Of a DNA stretch of 12,839 bases, positions 1 to 6,630 are shown one piece after another; the first letter of the stretch is position 1, and each line of letters begins with the position of its first letter. The notes beneath the pieces are model-generated. The model had not been told where the DNA came from. It was given only the letters and a program-made list of their open reading frames with translations, and searched no databases. The DNA is taken from NCBI GenBank assembly GCA_015520105.1, contig WAQT01000061.1:1-12839 (forward strand). Direction: 5' to 3'. This DNA comes from Candidatus Aenigmatarchaeota archaeon. Lineage in GTDB: Archaea > Aenigmatarchaeota > Aenigmatarchaeia > QMZP01. Position numbers and translations under genes: made by a program.

Positions 1-662
1 CCGGGCGGGGGGTGGAGAAGGCCCATGAGCATGTGATGGGAGACCACCACGGGTTTCCAGAAGCCGAGCTTCGGCCCGACCTCCCTCGCGAGCATGTTGA
101 CCTTCCTCTGGTCCATTCCGAGCTGCGTGATGTCCGCGCCGAGGTGGAAGATGTCGGCAGCCTGCATGCATGGATAAAATATCTGGGCCGCCTGGAGGAC
201 CTCGCTCTCCTTCCTTCCCATTATCTGGGAGCATCTCACCACCCTCTTCAGGGTGGAGGTTCTCGCTATGCTTATCACCTTCTTCCAGTATTCACTGTCC
301 GGGATGACATCCCTGCTCGTCCACACGAACTCTATCTTTCTCGTGTCGAGGCCGCAGGCCTTCCACACCTCTATCATGTATTCCCCTGTCTTGCGTATCG
401 CCTCGAGGTCTCCTCCCATCTTGTTGTTCATCCACGCGAACCAGTCAGCCACGAGCATCCTGAACCTGCATCCGGCATTGAGCATCTTGTTTATGTTTAT
501 CGCGCGGAGTATTCCCTGCGCTATGTGGACCTGCCCCGAGGGTTCGAAGCCGTCGTAGGCGACAGGCCTTCTTTTTGTTTCGAGGAGCTGGCGGAGCTCT
601 TCCTCTGTCACTATTTCCTCCCCTACCTGTTTTATCAGCTCGAGGCGGGCGTGGATGTCCAT
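1..662 (-). CDS. tyrS: Tyrosyl-tRNA synthetase (partial, N-terminal 220 residues)
   Basis: Class I aminoacyl-tRNA synthetase that charges tRNA-Tyr. The minus-strand frame opens at the ATG at 662-660 and runs off the window edge, so about 220 residues of an expected 300-370 are visible. Near the start, YDGFEPSGQVHIAQG carries the HIGH-type signature as HIAQ. Further on are LVADWFAWMNNKMGG and RKTGEYMIEVWKACG, then YPCMQAADIFHLGADITQLGMDQRKVNMLARE and SHHMLMGLL, which closely match archaeal and plant cytosolic TyrRS rather than bacterial ones. The KMSKS loop and anticodon-binding region lie outside the window. The start fits a leaderless transcript from the TATA-like element at 684-692 shared with radB. 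TyrRS is clear; TrpRS is unlikely from the QLGMDQRK region. Confidence 0.95.
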   Translation of the reverse strand, partial: MDIHARLELIKQVGEEIVTEEELRQLLETKRRPVAYDGFEPSGQVHIAQGILRAININKMLNAGCRFRMLVADWFAWMNNKMGGDLEAIRKTGEYMIEVWKACGLDTRKIEFVWTSRDVIPDSEYWKKVISIARTSTLKRVVRCSQIMGRKESEVLQAAQIFYPCMQAADIFHLGADITQLGMDQRKVNMLAREVGPKLGFWKPVVVSHHMLMGLLHPPP

Positions 663-683
663 GTGATATTTTTGTGCGCATCG

Positions 684-692
684 CTTAAAAAA
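684..692. promoter_or_regulatory. Shared TATA-like element between tyrS and radB
   Basis: CTTAAAAAA lies almost exactly midway between the divergent starts at 662 (minus) and 713 (plus), about 21-22 nt from each. Read on either strand it gives an A/T-rich TATA-like box (TTAAAA or TTTTAA) at the usual archaeal distance. The gap is only 50 nt, so both mRNAs would be leaderless or nearly so. The position and composition are seen; promoter activity is inferred. Confidence 0.5.
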
Positions 693-712
693 CAAGAAAG
701 CAATAGTCAACC

Positions 713-1414
713 ATGAAGGAGGGTTTTGTGAAGCTTCCGAGGCCCCTTGACGCGCTCATGATAGGTCTGGAGAGGAAGGCCGTGACGAACTTCTACGGAG
801 AGCCGGGGGCAGGGAAGACCAACATCTGCCTGCTCGCAGCGCTTGAGTGCGCGAGGAGCGGGGGAACTGTCGCTTACATAGACACTGAGGGAGGTTTCTC
901 CGTGGAGAGAGTAAAACAGATAGAGAGGAACGTGGAGTTGCTTCTTGAGAGGATAAGGATTTTCGAACCCAGGGATTTCGGGGAACAGGGAAGGATAATC
1001 AGGACAGTCTCAAAGGGGGATTACGATATGATTATTGTGGATTCCATGGTAGCCCTCTACCGTCTGGAGTACGCCGAAAAGAACGGGAAGGGTCAGAGTG
1101 CGCAGCTCATGGAGGCGAACAGGGAGTTGTCGAAGCAGATGTCAGTCCTCTCCAGCGCAGCGAGGGAGAGGAACATGCCTGTGATAGTGACTTCCCACAT
1201 CTTCTCGAACTGGGAGACAGGGGAGGACGAGGTCATAGGAGGGGAGTCCATAAAGTACTGGTCAAAGGCTATGGTAAAGATAGAGAGGACCGGAAGGATG
1301 TCTGAGAGGAAGGCGATAATAACGAAGCACAGGTTTATTCCGGAGGGAGGGGAGGTGAAGTTTGAGATAGTGAATGAGGGGATAAGGCCCGCAAGGGGAT
1401 TCAGGATACTATAG
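713..1414 (+). CDS. radB: DNA repair and recombination protein RadB
   Basis: RadB is the short archaeal RadA/Rad51 paralogue, a RecA-fold ATPase thought to assist homologous recombination. This 233-residue protein has the usual RadB length and lacks the N-terminal helix-hairpin-helix domain of RadA. Walker A is GEPGAGKT at residues 29-36, the catalytic-type glutamate sits in IDTEG at 56-60, and Walker B is YDMIIVDS near 104-111. The conserved VIVTSHIFSN segment and a C-terminal IERTGRMSERKAIITKHRF stretch complete the core. It is divergent from tyrS across 50 nt with no obvious Shine-Dalgarno, so probably leaderless. It converges with the gene at 1429-1899; a T-rich tract around 1430-1438 just past the stop may help end transcription. 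Confidence 0.95.
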   Translation: MKEGFVKLPRPLDALMIGLERKAVTNFYGEPGAGKTNICLLAALECARSGGTVAYIDTEGGFSVERVKQIERNVELLLERIRIFEPRDFGEQGRIIRTVSKGDYDMIIVDSMVALYRLEYAEKNGKGQSAQLMEANRELSKQMSVLSSAARERNMPVIVTSHIFSNWETGEDEVIGGESIKYWSKAMVKIERTGRMSERKAIITKHRFIPEGGEVKFEIVNEGIRPARGFRIL

Positions 1415-1428
1415 GTTTGCGTGTTCTT

Positions 1429-1899
1429 CTATATTTTTATGAGATATTCCTCCATTGGTTCTCCGAGCTTTTCGCAGGACTCTGATATCGTCTTATACAT
1501 CCTTCTTGCAGCTGTTTTGTTTATCCCAAGAACGTCCTGTATGACAGAGATGTAGTCGCTATCATCAAACCCCTTCACTCCTGTAAAACTTAAAGCTTTT
1601 ACGCTCCTCTCCGAGACCTCATGCCTTATCTCGCTCAATTCGTCTTTGTATTCAGGATGCCTTTTTATGAACTCGTTCAGGACCTCTCCTGATATGTTTA
1701 TAGCGCCTCTGTTTGTTCTTGTCTTTCGCGCCAGAATTCTGTCTGTATCTATCTTCTTTCTCTTTCCCATCATGTCGTAGAGGGCTGCAGCTTCCTTTTC
1801 GCTCAGCCTCCTGAATCTTCCCTCAACTCCTGACAGGCACCTGTACAGCTCTCTGGAGAGATAAACCTCTTCTGCAAGGCCCTCTATACTGCCTGGAAT
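1429..1899 (-). CDS. Hypothetical protein, probable non-ATG start
   Basis: Not recognised. From the first in-frame ATG (1773) it is 114 residues, but the frame stays open upstream to a TAA at 1914-1912. The upstream stretch reads like real protein (IEGLAEEVYLSRELYRCLSG, then RFRRLSEKEAAALYDMMG), with helical patterning that continues smoothly into the ATG. This extension has no in-frame ATG, GTG or TTG. An ATT at 1899-1897 lies 5 nt after an AGGTG Shine-Dalgarno match (1909-1905), itself about 25 nt from a TATA-like box, giving 156 residues. The protein is helical and basic at the middle, with a C-terminal segment DVLGINKTAARRMYKTI that could be a small helical DNA- or RNA-binding fold, though this is speculative. 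It lies downstream of AMMECR1 on the same strand. Confidence 0.7.
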   Translation of the reverse strand: MPGSIEGLAEEVYLSRELYRCLSGVEGRFRRLSEKEAAALYDMMGKRKKIDTDRILARKTRTNRGAINISGEVLNEFIKRHPEYKDELSEIRHEVSERSVKALSFTGVKGFDDSDYISVIQDVLGINKTAARRMYKTISESCEKLGEPMEEYLIKI

Positions 1900-1904
1900 G
1901 CTCC

Positions 1905-1937
1905 CACCTGTTTAGATTCACAGGAAAGGTTTTAATT
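1905..1937 (-). promoter_or_regulatory. TATA-like box and Shine-Dalgarno for the non-ATG gene
   Basis: On the minus strand AATTAAAA (1937-1930) overlaps the AMMECR1 stop codon. About 25 nt downstream comes AGGTG (1909-1905), complementary to the archaeal anti-Shine-Dalgarno, then an ATT codon at 1899. Together these place initiation near 1899 and not at the ATG at 1773. Promoter function is inferred from spacing. Confidence 0.45.
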
Positions 1938-2543
1938 CGTTTCTGATGCCTCTTTCCGGGTTTCCTCGATTATCTTTCCGCGGGGGGTTTCCTCTGCGAA
2001 GACCTTTGCGGAGAATCTGTATATCTTCACGGAGCCGTCCTTCCATTCGTCAGGGGAGAGGCCGGCCTTAAGGCAGGTGTGGCTCAGGAAGGTTTCTGCG
2101 TCCATTTTGTGTTCTACCGCGACCTGGGGGAGGAGGAGGCCGCTGCAAAGGGATTTTCTCGCTATCAGACCGTCGCGACCTATTGATATCCTCTCCGGAA
2201 GCTCCTCGGGATTTTCGGTGTTTATTGGTTCGGGTTTCGTGAGTATGGAGACCTCTATCACTATGCTGTCAAGCTCCTCCTTCCGGAGTTCAGGGAATCT
2301 CGGGTCCCTTGTCGCAAATATCGCGGCCTCCACAAGACCCTCTGAAAGGGGAAAATCGGATTCCACGAAGCCGATGCAGCCTCGAAGCTTCTTTTCTGGA
2401 TATGTCTTTATTGTGACGAACACCCCAAGCTTCTGGTTGAAGAACTCCGGAAGCTTTGGTCTTACCCTTTTCCTCTCCCTGACCCATGCCTCTATAGCCT
2501 CCCTGGCAGCCCTGACCGCCACCTCTCCGATTTTCCTGTCCAT
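1932..2543 (-). CDS. AMMECR1 domain protein
   Basis: Member of the AMMECR1 family, conserved in archaea and eukaryotes, whose biochemical role is still unsettled; archaeal members are sometimes found with radical-SAM and MEMO-type genes. The signature LRGCIGF is at residues 53-59 of the 203-residue protein, followed by AAIFATRDPRFPEL and a C-terminal FLSHTCLKAGLSPDEWKDG segment typical of the family. The open frame continues 14 codons upstream to an ATG at 2585. The ATG at 2543 is preferred because it begins a family-like helix (MDRKIGEVAVRAAREA) and lies 21-28 nt from the TATA-like TTTAAATC at 2571-2564; the longer version would overlap the divergent start at 2579. The cysteine in the signature is intact. 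Confidence 0.92.
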   Translation of the reverse strand: MDRKIGEVAVRAAREAIEAWVRERKRVRPKLPEFFNQKLGVFVTIKTYPEKKLRGCIGFVESDFPLSEGLVEAAIFATRDPRFPELRKEELDSIVIEVSILTKPEPINTENPEELPERISIGRDGLIARKSLCSGLLLPQVAVEHKMDAETFLSHTCLKAGLSPDEWKDGSVKIYRFSAKVFAEETPRGKIIEETRKEASETN

Positions 2544-2550
2544 CGGAAGA

Positions 2551-2571
2551 TATATAAGAAGCTGATTTAAA
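2551..2571. promoter_or_regulatory. Interleaved divergent promoters for AMMECR1 and the DHH gene
   Basis: TATATAAG at 2551-2558 lies 21-28 nt before the plus-strand ATG at 2579. TTTAAATC on the minus strand (2571-2564) lies 21-28 nt before the minus-strand ATG at 2543. The two boxes face past each other inside 35 nt, so each transcript would start inside or beside its own start codon and the two pre-initiation complexes could exclude each other. Confidence 0.55.
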
Positions 2572-2578
2572 AGAAGGT

Positions 2579-3634
2579 ATGGCAAGAGTTATCACTCTTA
2601 AGGAAGCGAGGTTGCTGAAGAAGGTTCTTGAAGGAAGGAGGAAGGGGATTCTTCTCTACCACAACGACCCGGACGGCATAACGTCCGCAGCCCTCATTCT
2701 GAGGTTTTTCTCTGGTTTTGAGGCAGTTCCCAGAAAGGGGCCTGTGATGGACGATGTGTTTGTAAGGGAGCTTGCGGAAAGGGAGCCTCAGGTTCTTGTG
2801 TTTCTGGACATACCTGCAGACCAGGAGAGGGAGAAGCTTCTCTTGATGAAGGAGAAGGGAATACAGATTGTTGTGGTGGACCACCACATAGCTGAGTGGA
2901 ATCTCAATCGGGACGGGATTCTCCATATAAACCCGAGGTTCAGGAAGAAGGATGCCTACATCCCGGCGGCGTGCGTGGTTTACAAGGCGCTTTTCCTGCT
3001 CGGTTTTGATGTGAAACGGTTGTCCTGGCTGGCGTGCATTGGGATAGTCGGGGATTACGGTTTCAGGGAGTGCGGAGATGTGATGGAGGAGTGCAGACTG
3101 GAGTATCCATACCTGCTCAGGGGAAACCCGCTGAAGTCGAGGATAATGGAGGGGGCGAAACTCATATCTTCTGCTGTCACTCTGAAAGGTTTGAAGGGGG
3201 CCGGTGAGGCGCTGAGGATAGTGAAACAGTGCGAGCACTTCGAGGATTTGATGGCGTCAAGGAAACTGAAGTCGTGGAGAAGGACGGTTGACGAGGAGAT
3301 AAGGAGCATAGTATCGGAGTTCGAGGAGAAGAAGGAAACAAGGGGGGATGTCGTGTTCTTCAGGATAGAGACAAGACTCAATCTCACGTCTGTGATATCC
3401 ACCATGCTGAGCGAGCGCTACCCTGACAAAATTGTGGTGATAAGGAAGAGGTCGGGAAAAGGATGGAAGGTCTCTGTGAGGAACCAGTCCGGAAGGTACA
3501 ACGTCGGGGAGATAGTGAAGAGGGCTGTGAAGGGCCTTGGCTCGGGAGGAGGTCACGAGAAGGCAGCAGCCGGAATCGTGAGCGGCTGGCTGAAGTTCAG
3601 GAAAAGGTTTCTGGAAGAGGTCGTAAAGAATTAA
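2579..3634 (+). CDS. DHH/DHHA1 phosphoesterase, archaeal RecJ-like
   Basis: Predicted metal-dependent phosphoesterase or single-strand exonuclease of the DHH superfamily, 351 residues, like the compact archaeal RecJ homologues (GAN/RecJ-like). Visible motifs: HNDPDG at 28-33 (motif I), a metal-binding aspartate in VFLDIPAD near 77 (motif II), VVVDHH ending at 103 (motif III), and GIVGDYG with Asp159 (motif IV). The C-terminal DHHA1 domain ends in GSGGGHEKAAAG (GGGH at about 323-326). All catalytic positions look intact. The start has an upstream TATA box at 2551-2558 and a weak GAAGGT just before the ATG. It could act in replication or repair with GINS/CMG, or on small nucleotides as oligoribonucleases do; motifs cannot decide between these. 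Confidence 0.9.
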   Translation: MARVITLKEARLLKKVLEGRRKGILLYHNDPDGITSAALILRFFSGFEAVPRKGPVMDDVFVRELAEREPQVLVFLDIPADQEREKLLLMKEKGIQIVVVDHHIAEWNLNRDGILHINPRFRKKDAYIPAACVVYKALFLLGFDVKRLSWLACIGIVGDYGFRECGDVMEECRLEYPYLLRGNPLKSRIMEGAKLISSAVTLKGLKGAGEALRIVKQCEHFEDLMASRKLKSWRRTVDEEIRSIVSEFEEKKETRGDVVFFRIETRLNLTSVISTMLSERYPDKIVVIRKRSGKGWKVSVRNQSGRYNVGEIVKRAVKGLGSGGGHEKAAAGIVSGWLKFRKRFLEEVVKN

Positions 3635-3638
3635 AAAC
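3631..3638 (+). promoter_or_regulatory. TATA-like element for the small gene
   Basis: TTAAAAAC overlaps the stop codon of the DHH gene and lies 23-30 nt before the ATG at 3661. The spacing matches other starts in this window and implies a leaderless mRNA for the small gene independent of the gene before it. Confidence 0.45.
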
Positions 3639-3660
3639 TTTGCATTCATGAAATCGTAAT

Positions 3661-3873
3661 ATGGAATTATCTATTAGTCAGAAAAAAGAAATTGATAGAA
3701 TGATTAGTATCTATGGCAAACTGCAGGAGTCTTTACACTATATTGATGGATGGAAAAATATAGGGAATTATGACGCTATCGGAGAAGTTAGAAGTCTTAT
3801 TAGCGAAGCGAGAAGATATTCATGTCTTGAATCGATGAGAAAACTTATCAAAGAGGTAGAGAATAGATTGTAA
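3661..3873 (+). CDS. Small AT-rich hypothetical protein (70 aa)
   Basis: Not recognised. It encodes a 70-residue, mainly helical, charged soluble protein (KKEIDRMISIYGKLQESL near the start, SMRKLIKEVENRL at the end) with no membrane segment. Its GC content is about 32% by count, well below the flanking genes, and it prefers AAA, GAA and AGA where neighbours use AAG, GAG and AGG. Support for a real gene: a TATA-like box at the right distance, an intact frame filling the gap, and a stop one base before the end of convergent fibrillarin. The odd composition suggests recent acquisition or weak expression. It could still be a chance frame. Confidence 0.6.
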   Translation: MELSISQKKEIDRMISIYGKLQESLHYIDGWKNIGNYDAIGEVRSLISEARRYSCLESMRKLIKEVENRL

Positions 3874-3874
3874 T

Positions 3875-4558
3875 TCACTTTGGTCTTATAATCAGAAAAA
3901 GGTGGTCCTTCTCATATGGGTCGAGTTCTATCCTGTCCAGGATTTCGAATCTCCGTGAGAGCTTCCGGGTTTCCTGTTTGTATATATCCCTCGGGTTCTT
4001 CGTGACGTCTATGCTTCTTGCCTTTATAGCTATCATAGCAAAGCCGTCCCTCTTCAGGAAGGCCTCGCAGTTTCGCATAAGAATTTCGCTCTGGTCGTTT
4101 GTGGCGACGTCCTGGAAGACCAGATCGACCGGCTCTATCCACGAGTAGGTTTCCGGTTTTCTCGCGTCTGCGAGTATTGGGACTATGTTTCCCCTGCTCT
4201 CTGCTATCTGGTTCAGGTCCCTCATGGAACGCTCGGATATCTCCACTCCGTATATGATTCCGCCTTTTCCTATGATATCGGAGAAGAAGGAGGCGGTGGT
4301 TCCGTTGGCTATTCCCAGGTAGAGGATAGAAGAGCCCTTCCGGACAGGGAAGTGTTTTATTCCCTTCATTATAGCTGCAGCAGGTTTTGACCTGTACGGG
4401 TCCCATTCCCTGTATTCCCTTCCCTTCAGCTTCACGATGTTCTTTGTGAAAACCTTCTCTCCGGGAACAAGATTCTCGGTATAGAGCTTCGTCCCGGATT
4501 TCCACACACCCGGAAAGAGTTCTCGCATTTTCATGGAAGCTGATTTGGAAAGAAACAT
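3875..4558 (-). CDS. flpA: Fibrillarin, rRNA/tRNA 2'-O-methyltransferase
   Basis: SAM-dependent 2'-O-methyltransferase that works in box C/D RNPs with Nop5, L7Ae and a guide RNA. Visible in order: ENLVPGEKVF (29-37), YREWDPYRSKPAAAI with the catalytic-type Lys58, the SAM loop LGIANGTT (81-88), VEISERSMRDL (105-115), VFQDVATNDQSEIL with Asp140, AIKARSID with Lys179, and EKDHL with His219, so the proposed K-D-K-H tetrad is present. The SAM loop and the DVA motif deviate mildly from the common archaeal GASxGTT and DVAQ forms. Its ATG overlaps the upstream stop (TAATG). An internal ATG at 4534 (MKMRELFPGVW) matches the usual family start and lies about 25 nt after an AATTTAAT box, so the true start is uncertain by eight codons. 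Confidence 0.95.
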   Translation of the reverse strand: MFLSKSASMKMRELFPGVWKSGTKLYTENLVPGEKVFTKNIVKLKGREYREWDPYRSKPAAAIMKGIKHFPVRKGSSILYLGIANGTTASFFSDIIGKGGIIYGVEISERSMRDLNQIAESRGNIVPILADARKPETYSWIEPVDLVFQDVATNDQSEILMRNCEAFLKRDGFAMIAIKARSIDVTKNPRDIYKQETRKLSRRFEILDRIELDPYEKDHLFLIIRPK

Positions 4559-5226
4559 TAAATTGTTAATTCGAGTTCTCTATCGCTCCATAAAAAGCTT
4601 TCCTTTGATTCTATAATAACGAATGACGGGAAGCGTTTTATCATGGCCTTCATCATCCTCTTGCCGTTTTTGTTCTTGCTATGCAGCATGCTCGCGGCGC
4701 CCTGGGAGAAGGACCACACCGCAATCTCTGAAGGAGAATTCTCTGCGAATGGGTAGTGCTCCGACGGGTATTTATATCTCGCGCTGCCTGGCATCGGGGT
4801 AATCAGGTCTGTATGCTCTGCTCCAAGCGCTATATCGAAGAGATTCATGAGGGATTCGTATGATTCAAGGAAACCTATACTTTCAAGGTCAAGCAACCTC
4901 TTTACGTATTTCATTCCTTCCTCTCTCAGGAACTCCCTGATTTCGTATTCCCTCTCGTTCATGAGGCGATTGTCCATGTCCCTTACTCTTGCCAAATAAA
5001 CAGCGCAGTCACGAGAAGAGCACAATGATAAGGATATGTTCAGGACAGCTGGAAGGTCGGAGTGTTCTCCAGGAATCTCAAGTTCTTTCAGAACATTCTC
5101 TGGAAAAAGAATACGCCTGTCTTCTCCTGAGAAATAGTTTCTCCTATAGGCCCGGCTCCCCGGCCTCACATAAATCTTCTTAAGGATGTTTGCGGACTTT
5201 CCGAAGATATAGTTTCTGAGCGGCAT
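4558..5226 (-). CDS. Hypothetical protein coupled to fibrillarin
   Basis: Not recognised. A 222-residue soluble protein, basic at the N-terminus (IFGKSANILKKIYVRPGSRAYRR) and rich in charged helices in the middle (DNRLMNEREYEIREFLREEG). A distinctive central block is ALGAEHTDLITPMPGSARY. No signal peptide or clear membrane span is seen. Its stop overlaps the fibrillarin ATG by one base, so translation is probably coupled. In archaea this position is often taken by nop5, but the Nop-domain signatures are absent and I do not call it Nop5. It starts leaderless, 21-27 nt from the box at 5247-5253. A role linked to fibrillarin or RNA modification is inferred only from context. Confidence 0.75.
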   Translation of the reverse strand: MPLRNYIFGKSANILKKIYVRPGSRAYRRNYFSGEDRRILFPENVLKELEIPGEHSDLPAVLNISLSLCSSRDCAVYLARVRDMDNRLMNEREYEIREFLREEGMKYVKRLLDLESIGFLESYESLMNLFDIALGAEHTDLITPMPGSARYKYPSEHYPFAENSPSEIAVWSFSQGAASMLHSKNKNGKRMMKAMIKRFPSFVIIESKESFLWSDRELELTI

Positions 5227-5246
5227 ATACTCTTAGAAACGGAAAG

Positions 5247-5253
5247 ATTTAAG
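5247..5253 (-). promoter_or_regulatory. TATA-like element for the 222-aa gene/fibrillarin unit
   Basis: On the minus strand CTTAAAT spans the stop codon of the upstream membrane-protein gene and lies 21-27 nt before the ATG at 5226, implying a separate leaderless transcript for the fibrillarin pair. Confidence 0.45.
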
Positions 5254-5572
5254 TGCGCATCGCAGTTGAGAACCTCCTGAGATATACCATGGCGAGAATT
5301 ATTATCGTGAACGCAGTGTAATGGGAGAGCATTCTGAGCGAGAGGAAGAGGAGGGAGGCGGAGATGCCGAGAACGTTAAAGAATACTGTAGTGAGTATGT
5401 GCGCATCCCTGCCGAAGAGAAGGATTGAGTCTACGAAAGCAAGAAGGGCTATCGCAAACAGGGCTGGCTGGATAATCGGGCCGAGACCGGAGAGCGCGGC
5501 TGAGGCGAAGAGCGAGCCTGTAAGGAATCCCTTCACCGCGCACTCAATGCTCATCACTTCCCTGTCATTCAT
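5249..5572 (-). CDS. Small four-helix membrane protein
   Basis: Not recognised. 107 residues with four hydrophobic segments at about 12-30, 34-53, 58-78 and 82-98, short loops and a basic C-terminus (YLRRFSTAMRT), so an integral membrane protein. It has no motif pointing to a substrate. The ATG at 5572 overlaps the last codons of the upstream gene by 8 nt and has a good GGAGG Shine-Dalgarno at 5581-5577 inside that gene, so the two are translated from one mRNA. Together with the paralogue pair upstream it forms a three-gene minus-strand unit. Confidence 0.82.
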   Translation of the reverse strand: MNDREVMSIECAVKGFLTGSLFASAALSGLGPIIQPALFAIALLAFVDSILLFGRDAHILTTVFFNVLGISASLLFLSLRMLSHYTAFTIIILAMVYLRRFSTAMRT

Positions 5573-6077
5573 TCTCCCTCCATTCCACTCTTTCGGGAAT
5601 CTTCAGGTTGAAGTGCTCCTTTATCTCGTTGATGAAATCTATCACCTTGTTCCTGCAGAACTCGATGTGACCTCTCCTTGCCTTGTCATAGAAGAGGTAG
5701 CTGTATATCCACCAGAGAGACTTTACGATGGGGTTGGAATATTCGAATTTGGTTTCAAGCCACGCATTTACGCGGAGCGTGAATTTTCCCTTGTTTGTAT
5801 CCTTTCTCCTGCTTCCCTTCACCTGCATCTGGACGAACATGTTTGTGAACTTTCCGAAATCCCTTCTTATCTTGACTTTCGAATAAAAGCCGACCTCGCT
5901 CCCGGATACGTCCCAATCGAATCTGTCCTCAAAGACGCCTGAAGAGGATATCTCGAAGAACTGCTGGAGCATTCCCATTATCTTTGAATATACGGCGAAG
6001 GGGCTTGCTCCGGAGTAGCTGACGTACATGAACTGCGCTGGAGCGAGGCAGTCATCAACTATCTCGAACTTTTTCAT
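5565..6077 (-). CDS. Hypothetical protein, paralogue B of a tandem pair
   Basis: Not recognised as a named family. 170 residues, no signal peptide, alternating short-strand pattern in the centre (KVKIRRDFGKF, FVQMQVKGS, FTLRVNAWLETKF) and an amphipathic C-terminal helix region (FCRNKVIDFINEIKEHFNL). It aligns along its length with its upstream neighbour: YSGASP against YVGPH, ISSSGVFEDRFDW against IPSSAIQEEKYNW, and LFYDKARRGHIEFCR against MFYASKRDQYMEECR. A strong GAGGTGA Shine-Dalgarno lies three bases before the ATG and shares bases with the neighbour's stop codon. The beta-rich core with a C-terminal helix recalls lipid- or ligand-binding START-like folds, but this is only a guess. Confidence 0.82.
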   Translation of the reverse strand: MKKFEIVDDCLAPAQFMYVSYSGASPFAVYSKIMGMLQQFFEISSSGVFEDRFDWDVSGSEVGFYSKVKIRRDFGKFTNMFVQMQVKGSRRKDTNKGKFTLRVNAWLETKFEYSNPIVKSLWWIYSYLFYDKARRGHIEFCRNKVIDFINEIKEHFNLKIPERVEWRENE

Positions 6078-6080
6078 TGT

Positions 6081-6087
6081 TCACCTC
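6081..6087 (-). promoter_or_regulatory. Strong Shine-Dalgarno for paralogue B
   Basis: GAGGTGA on the minus strand, three bases from the ATG at 6077 and overlapping the TGA stop of paralogue A. It is the best ribosome-binding match in the window and shows that internal operon genes here use Shine-Dalgarno sites while first genes look leaderless. Confidence 0.7.
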
Positions 6088-6601
6088 ACTCTTCCAGGCT
6101 CCTGAGATGTTTGAAATACTCTCTCAGCTTGTCCTGCATCATGTAGGTGAGGTGCCTGCACTCCTCCATGTACTGGTCTCTCTTGGAGGCATAGAACATC
6201 CTGTGCCAGAGCGTTCTCAGAAGCTCGTAGAGTATTGACCTTTGCCATATCGTGTCCTGCGGATACTCGGTCCTCATGTATGGTTTTATAACGATGGTGG
6301 CGTTTCCCATCTTCTCGTTTCCGCTCGCTTTCAGAGAGACCTTGAGGTATATGTAGGAGAACATATCGAGGTCCTTATGGGTTATCAGGCTCACGCTGTA
6401 TTTTTCTGTCTCTCCTTTCCCCCAGTTGTATTTTTCCTCCTGTATGGCGCTTGAGGGAATGTTGAAGACTGACTTTATGACATGATGAAGGAAATCGTAG
6501 AGCTTGGAGACGTGCGGCCCGACGTATTTGAGTTCGACATCTCCGGGGTCTTTCTCAAAGCAGTTGTCCTGCATCAGAAGTTTGCTTCTTGCAAAAACCA
6601 T
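6086..6601 (-). CDS. Hypothetical protein, paralogue A of a tandem pair
   Basis: Not recognised as a named family. 171 residues from the ATG at 6601; the frame also offers an ATG at 6646, but 6601 has GGTGG (6610-6606) four bases upstream and leaves room for the promoter at 6631-6640. No signal peptide. Same architecture as its downstream paralogue: a YVGP motif, an SSAIQEEKYNW block, a strand-rich centre (YIYLKVSLKAS, ATIVIKPYMRTEY) and a C-terminal helix with the shared Cys and aromatic pattern (MEECRHLTYMMQDKLREYF). First gene of the 6601-5249 unit and divergent from the small membrane protein gene at 6663. Confidence 0.82.
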   Translation of the reverse strand: MVFARSKLLMQDNCFEKDPGDVELKYVGPHVSKLYDFLHHVIKSVFNIPSSAIQEEKYNWGKGETEKYSVSLITHKDLDMFSYIYLKVSLKASGNEKMGNATIVIKPYMRTEYPQDTIWQRSILYELLRTLWHRMFYASKRDQYMEECRHLTYMMQDKLREYFKHLRSLEE

Positions 6602-6630
6602 GTTTCCACCGATATGCGTCCTGGCAACTA

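Noticed and set aside
12..716. Plus-strand open frame of 234 codons opposite tyrS
   Set aside because: It is the antisense shadow of a clear TyrRS frame and overlaps radB's start; no family resemblance.
4558..5226. Nop5/Nop56 assignment from gene order
   Set aside because: No Nop-domain signature or lysine-rich tail; position alone is not enough.
672..5262. Shared 11-mer GTGCGCATCGC upstream of tyrS and upstream of the gene at 5226
   Set aside because: The second occurrence encodes the last codons of the membrane protein (AMRT), and the element lies on different sides of the TATA box in the two places; likely chance.
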